Positions 8,397 through 19,853 of a stretch of 64,000 nt of DNA are shown piece after piece. Location: positions 124,001-188,000 of the forward strand of contig NZ_VSEY01000021.1 of the NCBI RefSeq assembly GCF_008086045.1, written 5' to 3'. The notes beneath the pieces were generated by a model. The model was not told the DNA's origin and ran no database searches. It saw nothing but the letters and a program-made list of their open reading frames with translations. The position numbers and the translations under genes were made by a program. This stretch comes from Nonomuraea sp. PA05. Its GTDB lineage: Bacteria > Actinomycetota > Actinomycetes > Streptosporangiales > Streptosporangiaceae. How positions within the stretch are numbered: the stretch's first letter is position 1; each line of letters starts with the position of its first letter.

Positions 8397-8641
8397 GATG
8401 GTGCTCCCCCAAGGAGTTTTTTCTGTTTCGTCCCTATGGAACCCTCACCGAGTTGCAGGGACCCTGCATGCCACTTGACACGATGACGCTGCACCGACGG
8501 GGGTTCTGTGCTGCTCGGCACACCGGGCGCGGTAATTTTCCTCGCTGCGCGCTGCCGAGAAGAACATTGTCACGCGCCGCGTCCCCGATGCGCGGGCGAA
8601 GCGCCGATAACAGCCCAGGAATAGCCCAAGAGGGCTAGGCG
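8397..8641. other. Non-coding interval upstream of the rho-type gene
   Basis: About 245 bp between the zinc-ribbon start and the rho promoter. It is less GC-rich near 8410-8440 and contains short open frames without coding character. It must hold the promoter of the zinc-ribbon operon, but no clear -35/-10 pair was found. Confidence 0.4.
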
Positions 8642-8669
8642 TTGTATGGGTCGGACGGTGTGGTATCTT
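8642..8669 (+). promoter_or_regulatory. Putative sigma-70 promoter of the rho-type gene
   Basis: TTGTAT (8642-8647), 16-bp spacer, TATCTT (8664-8669). This predicts a leader of about 140 nt before ATG 8815. The leader is rich in C and poor in G in places (8720-8790), a property of Rho-loading sites, and includes a hairpin GCCGG-T-CCTCG-TG-CGAGG-CGT-CCGGC near 8767-8792. Confidence 0.5.
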
Positions 8670-8814
8670 GCCACCAGGCGTTGAGCTTCAGCTCCGCCTG
8701 ATCTTCCAAAGTCGGCCCCGGCCCTCCTCTTCGTGAGAGCCCCGGCCTCCTTTCCTTCATCACCCGCCGGTCCTCGTGCGAGGCGTCCGGCGCATCTCCC
8801 CCAAGGGGCTCATC

Positions 8815-9927
8815 ATGTCTGTGCACACCATTCCTGAGCAGCGTGCCGCCGAGCCGCTCCGCCAGGTGGACGGCCTCCTGGACGTACGCGACAAGTCCGC
8901 GTTCATCCGGGCGGGCCACCTGCCGGGGCCGGGCGACGTACGCCTGACACCCGAGAAGGTACGCCAGTGGGACCTGCGTCCCGGTGACCACGTCACCGCG
9001 TCCTTCGCCGGCAACAAACTGATGCGGGTCGAGACGGTCAACGGCGCCACCTCGTGGCGTGACCGGCCCCGGTTCGACCAGCTCACACCCGTACATCCGA
9101 CCGAGCGGCTGAGCATCGAGACCGAGTCGCTCAGCACCCGCGTGATCGACCTGTTCGCGCCCATCGGCAAGGGGCAGCGCGGCCTCATCGTGGCGCCGCC
9201 CAAGGCCGGCAAGACCATGGTCCTCCAGGCGCTGGCCGCCGGGATCACCCGCAACCACCCGGAGGTCCACCTCATGGTCGTCCTGGTGGGCGAGCGTCCC
9301 GAGGAGGTCACGGAGATGCGCGCCACCATCGACGGCGAGATCTTCTCCTCGACCTTCGACCACCCGGACCGCGACCACACCACGCTGGCCGAGCTGGCCG
9401 TCGAGCGCGCCAAGCGCCTCGTCGAGTCGGGGCGCGACGTGGTCGTGCTGCTCGACTCGCTGACGCGGCTGGGGCGCGCGTACAACAACGTCACGCCGCC
9501 CGGCAGCGGGCGCGTGCTGACGGGCGGCATCGACGCCCGCGCGCTCTACCCGCCCAAGCGCTTCTTCGGCGCGGCCCGCAACGTGGAGGGCGGCGGCTCG
9601 CTGACCATCCTGGCCACGGCTCTGGTGGACACCGGGTCGCGGATGGACAACAACCTCTACGAGGAGTTCAAGGGGACGGGGAACATGGAGCTGCACCTCG
9701 TCCGCGAGCTGGCGGAGCGCCGCCTGTTCCCCGCCGTGGACCTCGACGCCTCCGGGACCAGGCGCGAGGAGATCCTGATGCACTCCGCCGAGCAGGAGGT
9801 GGTGTGGCGGCTGCGGCGCATGCTCACGGCGCTGGAGAAGCAGCAGGGCATGCAGATCCTCGTGGACAAGCTCCGCTCCACCCCGTCCAACGCCGCCTTC
9901 CTCCTCGAAGCGGCCAACGCGGCCTGA
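8815..9927 (+). CDS. Short Rho-family transcription termination factor
   Basis: 370 residues: an N-terminal cold-shock-like RNA-binding domain (about 15-90, with LPGPGDVRLTP) and a RecA-type motor. Motor motifs present: Walker A APPKAGKT, catalytic Glu/Arg in GERPEEVTEM, Walker B DSLTRLGRAYN, Q loop GSGRVLTGG, and the R-loop EEFKGTGNMELHL. Housekeeping actinobacterial Rho usually has 600-700 residues with a long Arg/Asp-rich N-terminal insertion; that region and the N-terminal helix bundle are absent here. The near-invariant Asp of DERPEE is Gly in this copy. AAGGGG precedes ATG 8815. It lies 27 bp from an RlmA-type methyltransferase. It could be a second, specialised Rho; whether a full-length copy exists elsewhere cannot be seen. 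Confidence 0.85.
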   Translation: MSVHTIPEQRAAEPLRQVDGLLDVRDKSAFIRAGHLPGPGDVRLTPEKVRQWDLRPGDHVTASFAGNKLMRVETVNGATSWRDRPRFDQLTPVHPTERLSIETESLSTRVIDLFAPIGKGQRGLIVAPPKAGKTMVLQALAAGITRNHPEVHLMVVLVGERPEEVTEMRATIDGEIFSSTFDHPDRDHTTLAELAVERAKRLVESGRDVVVLLDSLTRLGRAYNNVTPPGSGRVLTGGIDARALYPPKRFFGAARNVEGGGSLTILATALVDTGSRMDNNLYEEFKGTGNMELHLVRELAERRLFPAVDLDASGTRREEILMHSAEQEVVWRLRRMLTALEKQQGMQILVDKLRSTPSNAAFLLEAANAA

Positions 9928-9954
9928 CGCGCGGCCGTGCACCACAATGGCCCC

Positions 9955-10995
9955 ATGCTGGCTGACATCGTCGAATACCTCATCTGCCCCGTCTGCGGCG
10001 CCGACCTGCACCTGGCGGGCGCGACCGTGCGATGCGCCGGCAACCATGCCTTCGACGTGGCCAAGCAGGGTTACGTGAGCCTGCTCACCGGCTCGGGGCA
10101 GCCGGGCACCGCCGACACTCCCGAGATGGTGGCCGCCAGGGCGGCCTTCCTCGACAAGGGTCACTACGCCCCGCTGGCGGACGCGGTGGCGCAGGCGGTG
10201 CGCGAACACCTGGTGCGGGAGAACGTTCCAGGAAAACATGAGTCCTCTACCGAAACGAATGACGGCGCGGAAACGAAGGCGTACCGTGGGGCGGGAGTGG
10301 AGGCCGGTCACGGCGCGCCGGCTGCGGACGGCGGGCGGGAGCCGGAAGTCGCCGAGGGGCATCGCGCGGAGGGCAGGACCGCGCCGGTGATCGTCGACGC
10401 GGGCACGGGCACAGGGCACTACCTGGCGGCCGTGCTCAACGAGGTGAACGATGGCATCGGGATGGCGTTCGATGTGTCGAAGCACGCTGTACGCCGGGCG
10501 GCGCGGGTGCATCCCAGGGCAGGGGCGTTCGTGGCCGACGTGTGGCGTCCGCTTCCGATCGGGAGCGGGGTGGCCGACGTGGTGATCGACGTTTTCGCGC
10601 CCAGGAACGGGCCCGAGTTCCGGCGCGTGCTGCGGCCGGAAGGCGCCGCGGTGGTGGTCACGCCGGCACCGGAGCATCTCAGCCCGCTCGTCGAGGAGCT
10701 CGGGCTGCTCTCCGTCGACGAGGAGAAGGAACGCAGGGTCGCGCGGAGCCTGGAGGGTTTCACCGAGACGGCGCGGCGCTCGATCGAGTTCGAGATGGAG
10801 CTGGGGCATGACGACATCGCCCAGGTCGTCGGGATGGGCCCGAGTGCGTGGCATCACCAGGCGAACACGCTTGATGAGCGAATCGCCGCAGTTGTATCCC
10901 GAAATGTCGCGAAAAGACAGCAAAAAGTAGTAACGCGCGCCGCGTTTCATCTGTCTATCTTCGAGCCGGCACACCGATCAAGACCTGTTCCTTGA
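9955..10995 (+). CDS. RlmA-type 23S rRNA (guanine-N1) methyltransferase
   Basis: 346 residues. The N-terminal zinc-binding module (CPVCGADLHL then C and H in RCAGNHAFDVAKQGYV) and the following LLTGSG...GDTPEMVAARAAFLDKGHY-like block are diagnostic of RlmA-I/RlmA-II (TlrB, MyrA) enzymes, which methylate G745 or G748; RlmA-II methylation gives resistance to tylosin-type macrolides. SAM motif I reads VIVDAGTGTGHYL. The family is usually ~270 residues; the excess is a hydrophilic insertion (about residues 85-140) between the zinc module and the SAM fold, encoded by somewhat AT-richer DNA. A GTG at 9937 is an alternative start. Directly after the Rho gene, likely the same operon. Confidence 0.82.
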   Translation: MLADIVEYLICPVCGADLHLAGATVRCAGNHAFDVAKQGYVSLLTGSGQPGTADTPEMVAARAAFLDKGHYAPLADAVAQAVREHLVRENVPGKHESSTETNDGAETKAYRGAGVEAGHGAPAADGGREPEVAEGHRAEGRTAPVIVDAGTGTGHYLAAVLNEVNDGIGMAFDVSKHAVRRAARVHPRAGAFVADVWRPLPIGSGVADVVIDVFAPRNGPEFRRVLRPEGAAVVVTPAPEHLSPLVEELGLLSVDEEKERRVARSLEGFTETARRSIEFEMELGHDDIAQVVGMGPSAWHHQANTLDERIAAVVSRNVAKRQQKVVTRAAFHLSIFEPAHRSRPVP

Positions 10996-11139
10996 CGGGC
11001 ATGTGCGACTGGTGTTACTGATGGGGCATTTAGTCCGAAATTCCCCCACATTCTCGGAGTATTTCCCCGGCACAGGCGCAATACTGGACGGCATCCCGGG
11101 CCTGGAGGCGCGGGACATCAACGGGAGGGGGCGCGCCGG

Positions 11140-12906
11140 ATGAAGGCGGAGGAACGCTGGCAGGCCAGGTTCCGGGCGTCGCGCATGACGCTGCCTGCCT
11201 GGGCGCGCCAAGCCCCGAACCGCTCCATCTATCGCTCCAACGCCACGGGCAAGTGGGAGGTCTACGCCTGGGACCGTGTGACCGGTGCCACCCGCCAGGT
11301 CACCGACCAGCCCAAGGGCACCGCGTACGCCGCGATCGACCCCACCGGGCAGTGGATCCACTGGTTCGCCGACACCGACGGAGACGAGTACGGCGGCTGG
11401 TGGCGCCAGCCGTTCACCGGCGGCGCCGACGAGCCCCTCGCCCCCGACCTGCCGCCGGGCCAGCCCGGCGGCATCGCGCTGTCCACGACCGGCGTCGCGG
11501 CGATCAGCGTGGCCGGCGAGGGCACCTTCCGCATCCACCTGGTACGCCCCGGCCAGCCCGCCGACACGCTCTACGAGCACACCGAGGCCGCCTGGGTCGC
11601 CGCCATGTCCCTCGACGGCTCCCTCATCGCCATCAACCACGGCGAGTACGGCGACTTCAGGCACCCGGCGCTGCGCGTCGTCCGCCAGAACGGCCACGTC
11701 GTCGGCGAGCTGCACGACGGCCCTGCCAAGGGCGTGGTCGGCCTCAGCTTCGCCCCCGTCCCCGGCGACCGCCGCCTGCTCGCCCTGCACGAGCGCCGCA
11801 GCCGCCACGAGCCCCTGGTCTGGGACCCGGTGACGGGCGAGCAGCGCGAGATCTGGCTGCGCGACCCGGGCGAGCTCGACGCCGAGTGGTACGACGACGG
11901 CCGCGGCCTGCTCATCCTGCGCGACGACCGCGCCCGCAGCTACCTGCACCGCTACGACCTGGGCGGCGGCGGCCTGACCCCGATCGAGACGCCGCACGGC
12001 GTGATCGACGAGGCCACGCCCCGGCCCGGCGGGCACGTCGAGTACTCCTGGTCCAGCGCCTCGCGCCCGCCGGTCGTCCGGTCGAGCAACGGCCAGGTCG
12101 TGGTCAACCCCATCGGCCCGCCGGCCCCGCCGAGCGTCCCGGTGGAGGACATCGACGTCGAGGGCGAGGCCGGCCGCATCCACGCGCTGGTCTCCAAGCC
12201 GGAGGTCGGCACGGCCCCGCACCCCACGGTCTTCCTGCTGCACGGCGGCCCGACGTCGCACGACCGCGACGCGTTCTCGCCGACGGTGGCCGCCTGGGTG
12301 GACGCCGGGTTCGCGGTCGTACGGGTCAACTACCGGGGCTCCACCGGCTACGGCTCCGCCTGGCGGGACGCCCTGCGCGGCGACGTGGGCCACATCGAGC
12401 TGGCCGACGTGGCCGCCGTCCGGCAGTGGGTCGTCGACCACGGCATCGCCGACCCGGGCAAGACCGTGCTCGCCGGCACCGCCTGGGGCGGCTACCTGAC
12501 GCTGCTCGGCCTCGGCACCCAGCCCGACCTGTGGGCGTGCGGCATCGCCGCGGTGCCGATCGCCTGCCACCAGACCTCCTACGAGGACGAGGCCGAGAGC
12601 CTGCGCGCCTACCACCGCGCCCTGCTCGGCGGCTCGCCCGACGAGCAGCCGGAACGGTACGCGGCCAGCTCCCCGATCACCTACGTGGACCAGGTCAAGA
12701 GCCCGCTGCTGATCCTCGCGGGCGAGAACGACACGCGGTGCCCGCTGCGGCAGATCGAGAAGTACGTCACCAAGCTCGAGGAGCACGGGCGGCATCACGA
12801 GGTCTACACCTACGACGCCATCCGGGGCTCGCTCGTGGTCTCCGAGCGGATCGCACAGACGGCGCTGCAGCTCGACTTCGCGCGCAAGCACGTGGGCGCG
12901 CCGTGA
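11140..12906 (+). CDS. S9 prolyl-oligopeptidase-like pseudoenzyme (catalytic Ser and His lost)
   Basis: 588 residues: beta-propeller (~1-330) and alpha/beta-hydrolase domain (~340-588) as in S9 peptidases, with the oxyanion-side HGGPTSHDRD, the VRVNYRGSTGYG segment and the Asp loop LAGENDTRCPLRQ. The nucleophile elbow, normally GGSYGG, reads GTAWGG, and the catalytic-His loop, normally DAGHGS, reads DAIRGS. Codons GCC (Ala) and CGG (Arg) are unambiguous in the sequence. Both flanks are well conserved and the frame is intact, so this looks like a selected pseudoenzyme rather than a decaying gene. It probably binds peptides or a partner in the cytoplasm. Start ATG 11140 with GGAGGG upstream. 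Confidence 0.85.
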   Translation: MKAEERWQARFRASRMTLPAWARQAPNRSIYRSNATGKWEVYAWDRVTGATRQVTDQPKGTAYAAIDPTGQWIHWFADTDGDEYGGWWRQPFTGGADEPLAPDLPPGQPGGIALSTTGVAAISVAGEGTFRIHLVRPGQPADTLYEHTEAAWVAAMSLDGSLIAINHGEYGDFRHPALRVVRQNGHVVGELHDGPAKGVVGLSFAPVPGDRRLLALHERRSRHEPLVWDPVTGEQREIWLRDPGELDAEWYDDGRGLLILRDDRARSYLHRYDLGGGGLTPIETPHGVIDEATPRPGGHVEYSWSSASRPPVVRSSNGQVVVNPIGPPAPPSVPVEDIDVEGEAGRIHALVSKPEVGTAPHPTVFLLHGGPTSHDRDAFSPTVAAWVDAGFAVVRVNYRGSTGYGSAWRDALRGDVGHIELADVAAVRQWVVDHGIADPGKTVLAGTAWGGYLTLLGLGTQPDLWACGIAAVPIACHQTSYEDEAESLRAYHRALLGGSPDEQPERYAASSPITYVDQVKSPLLILAGENDTRCPLRQIEKYVTKLEEHGRHHEVYTYDAIRGSLVVSERIAQTALQLDFARKHVGAP

Positions 12907-13068
12907 CGTTTGACACGGCGCGCCGGGGATCCTGACTCGTTCCCTTGACGGTCGGGCGACGCGCCTGTCATCATCGCGCCACCCGTAGTCAGCCGGAAGG
13001 CGCACCTTGACCAGCACTACTTCGGGCTCGGCGGGCGCCCAGCACCGCCCAGCGGGCCTGCGACACGG

Positions 13069-13194
13069 CTCAGGCTCGGCAGGCGCGCGACACCGTCCAG
13101 CGGGCGCCCAGGACCGCTCGGCGCGCGCGCAGAGCCGCTCAGCGGGCGCACAGAGGCGCTCAGCGGGCGCGCAAAGGCACTCAGCGGGCGCGCA
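13069..13194. repeat. Six 21-bp tandem repeats at the 3' end of the SpoIIE-phosphatase gene
   Basis: Read on the minus strand, units starting TGCGCGCCCGCTGAG recur every 21 bp at 13174, 13153, 13132, 13111, 13090 and 13069, diverging progressively away from the gene. The first unit contains the last codons and stop of the phosphatase gene, so the array appears to have grown from the gene end. The rest of the 12907-13180 interval holds no gene. Confidence 0.85.
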
Positions 13195-14722
13195 GGACCA
13201 CGATGGCCAGGTCGTCGGCGCTGGGCTCGGCCGCGAACTCCGCCGCACCCCTGCGGATGCGCTCGGCCACCGCCCTGGCCGACAGCCCCGCACACTCGGC
13301 CAGCAGCTTGGCCAGCCCGCCGTCGTCATCGAGCAGCCGCCCGCCGGAGCGCCGCTCGGTCACCCCGTCGGTCACGGCCAGCAGCACATCCCCATGATCG
13401 AGGTGAATGGTGTCGGCCTCGAACACGACCTCGTGGAACACCCCGAGCAACGACTGCGGCGTGGTCACCGCCTCGACCTTGCCGCTCGGCTTGAGCCGCA
13501 GGGCCTCGGGATGCCCGGCCGACACCAGCCGCACCTCCAGCCCGTCCGGCACGGGTGTGATGTCACCGTGCAGGAGCGTGAGGAACCGCGCCCGCTCGCC
13601 CTCCTCCAGGATCGCCTGGTTGAGCCGTCCGAGCACGGCCGCCACGCCGTACCCCTCGCGGGCCAGCAGCCGCAACGTGTGGCGGGCCAGGCCGGTCACG
13701 GCGGCGGCCTCGGGGCCGGTGCCGCAGACGTCGCCGATGGCGAAGCGCCAGGAGTCGTCGGTCGCCTTGAACAGGTCGTAGAAGTCGCCGCCGACCTCGT
13801 TGACCTCGCCGGCGGGCTCGTAGATGACGCCGTAGTCGAGGCCGGGCACCTCGGGCTCGTTCGGCGGGAGCAGGCTGCGTTGCAGGGCGCGGTTGGCGGC
13901 GGCCTGCTGGGCGTAGAGCCGGGCGTTGTCCATGGCCAGCGCGGCGCGCCGGCCGATGTCCTCGGCGAACTGGATGACCTCGTCGGGGAAACGGTCGGGC
14001 CGGCCCAGGCACATCATGCCGAGGCTGCGGCCGCGCGCCATCAGCGGCACGGCCAGCACCTGCGACTCGGGCAGGTGGATCATGGAGGTGACGCGGGTGT
14101 CGGCGGCGTCGATGGCCATGTCGGCGAGCTGCTCGCGCAGGCCGTCGATCCTGGCCTCGTCGGCGTGCCAGAGGTAGGTCAGGCGCAGCGGCCCGGAGTT
14201 GTCAGAGGTGTAGACGGCGCACCAGCTCGACAGCCGCGGCACCACGACCTGCGCGATGATCGCCGGCACCATGTCGGGGTCGAGCGTGCCGGCGAGCAGG
14301 TCGCTGGCATCGGCGAGAAACCCCAGCCAATGTGGCCCGCGGCTGCTCTCCTGCAGCCATTCGGCGGCCACCCGGTCCGCGGAGCCGGGTAGCGTGAGCC
14401 TTGCCCAATGGACACGGGAATCGCCCGCAAAGGTGACTCCCCACTCCTCGACGTTGACGGAAGGAGCCTTCGGATCACCGTGGGATAGGTTTCGCTGCCG
14501 CAGCTCAACCTGGACTGCGTCCCCGAAATGCTTCCAAATCACCTCAAACGGCTCGTCAGCGACCTGCTCGGCCAGATCCGCGGCGACCTGCTCGGCGGTA
14601 TGGAGCACGCCGCCGGTGGCCCACGCGGTCATCACCTCGCGTGTGAACCTCATCGCAGCCGTCACAGCGGTCTCGCCGGGCGCGAACGTCGCAGCCAGCA
14701 CCGCATGGGGAGAAGCAGTCAT
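13181..14722 (-). CDS. GAF-SpoIIE (PP2C-type) serine phosphatase with degenerate N-terminal ATPase-like domain
   Basis: About 513 residues. The N-terminal ~120 residues follow the HATPase_c_2 (RsbW/anti-sigma) pattern (AMRFTREVMTAW...) but the N-box position reads LAEQVADEPFEV instead of SELVTNA, so ATP binding is unlikely. A GAF domain (~140-290) and a SpoIIE phosphatase domain (~300-513) follow, the latter with metal-binding GGDFYDLF, IGDVCGTGP, DGVTERR and SADDLAIV. SpoIIE/RsbU phosphatases dephosphorylate STAS anti-anti-sigma proteins in partner-switching. It is divergent from the poly-HAMP kinase with about 120 bp between starts, suggesting joint regulation. Met at 14767 is an alternative start. 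Confidence 0.87.
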   Translation of the reverse strand: MTASPHAVLAATFAPGETAVTAAMRFTREVMTAWATGGVLHTAEQVAADLAEQVADEPFEVIWKHFGDAVQVELRQRNLSHGDPKAPSVNVEEWGVTFAGDSRVHWARLTLPGSADRVAAEWLQESSRGPHWLGFLADASDLLAGTLDPDMVPAIIAQVVVPRLSSWCAVYTSDNSGPLRLTYLWHADEARIDGLREQLADMAIDAADTRVTSMIHLPESQVLAVPLMARGRSLGMMCLGRPDRFPDEVIQFAEDIGRRAALAMDNARLYAQQAAANRALQRSLLPPNEPEVPGLDYGVIYEPAGEVNEVGGDFYDLFKATDDSWRFAIGDVCGTGPEAAAVTGLARHTLRLLAREGYGVAAVLGRLNQAILEEGERARFLTLLHGDITPVPDGLEVRLVSAGHPEALRLKPSGKVEAVTTPQSLLGVFHEVVFEADTIHLDHGDVLLAVTDGVTERRSGGRLLDDDGGLAKLLAECAGLSARAVAERIRRGAAEFAAEPSADDLAIVVLRAR

Positions 14723-14843
14723 CCCAACGTGCCTACCACACTTCCCGCTGACTTGGGGTAAATCCAAGGACAGGACTACGAGCTACTCATCGTGACAGAC
14801 TTGAATCACTCGCCGCGCGGCGACGGCGGGTGAAGGAGGCCCC

Positions 14844-19028
<4,185 letters not shown>

Positions 19029-19031
19029 TCG

Positions 19032-19661
19032 ATGCCGGATCGTGCCAAGATCCTCCTCGTCGATGACCGCGAGGAGAATCTGATCGCCCTCGAAGCCATC
19101 CTCAGCTCACTCGACCTGGTGCCGGTGCGTGCCAGGTCGGGTGAGGAGGCGCTCAAGGCGCTGCTCAACACCGAGTTCGCGCTCATCCTGCTGGATGTGC
19201 GCATGCCCGGCATGGACGGCTTCGAGACCGCCGCCCACATCAAGCGGCGGGAGCGCACCCGCAACATCCCGATCATCTTCCTGACCGTGGTGGACAGCGC
19301 TCCCGACTACGCTTTCCGCGGGTACGCGGCGGGCGCGGTGGACTACCTGACCAAGCCGTTCGACCCGTGGGTGCTGCGGGCGAAGGTGTCGGTGTTCGCC
19401 GAGCTGTACAACATGAACAAGCGCCTGGCCGAGCAGGGGTCGATGCTCCGCGACCGCCTCAGCGGCGAACTGCCGCCGGGGGCCGGTGACCACGCGTCGG
19501 TGCTGCCCGAGCTGTCGCGGCGGCTGACCGCCGTCGAGGACGAGCTGGCCAGGGTGAGGGAGCTGGCCCGCAAGTCGCAGGACCCCGCTCTGGCCGTGCC
19601 GCTCGCTGATCTGACGGATCGGCTCAGCCACCTGCGCGCCGGGTTCGACGCGCTCTCCTGA
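19032..19661 (+). CDS. Response regulator with C-terminal coiled coil (OsaB-like)
   Basis: 209 residues. Receiver domain (~1-125) with acidic pocket LLVDDREEN, phosphoacceptor Asp in LILLDVRMPGMDG, Thr switch in FLTV and Lys in LTKPFDPW. The C-terminal 80 residues are charged and helical with no DNA-binding domain, as in OsaB, the partner of the osmoadaptation kinase OsaA in Streptomyces. It starts three bases after the kinase stop, so cotranslation and a His-Asp phosphorelay with the upstream hybrid kinase are likely. Output is probably by protein-protein contact, perhaps with the SpoIIE phosphatase pathway (inference). Confidence 0.9.
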   Translation: MPDRAKILLVDDREENLIALEAILSSLDLVPVRARSGEEALKALLNTEFALILLDVRMPGMDGFETAAHIKRRERTRNIPIIFLTVVDSAPDYAFRGYAAGAVDYLTKPFDPWVLRAKVSVFAELYNMNKRLAEQGSMLRDRLSGELPPGAGDHASVLPELSRRLTAVEDELARVRELARKSQDPALAVPLADLTDRLSHLRAGFDALS

Positions 19662-19853
19662 CGTATCCCGCACCACCCCCGGGGCTCGCCATCCGCCCGG
19701 GGGTGTTCGCATGCGAGGGCGGCTGCCGTGCCCGGCCGGGTGCCCGGCCGGATGCGCGGGTGGGTGCCGTGGGATGGCGCCACCCGGGCTTCATGCCGCA
19801 GCACCGGCGCGGCAGGCCGCGCAGGCAGGCGAGCGGGGCCGGGTTGGCCCGGG

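Noticed and set aside
8635..10974. 779-codon minus-strand ORF covering rho and the methyltransferase
   Set aside because: Both plus-strand genes have clear family motifs; the antisense frame has none.
10978..13329. 783-codon minus-strand ORF over the S9-like gene
   Set aside because: Antisense shadow; Pro/Arg/Gly-rich composition without homology.
13007..14392. Long plus-strand ORF with SAGAQ repeats opposite the SpoIIE gene
   Set aside because: It is the antisense shadow of the phosphatase gene and its 21-bp array; GC pattern and motifs support the minus-strand gene.
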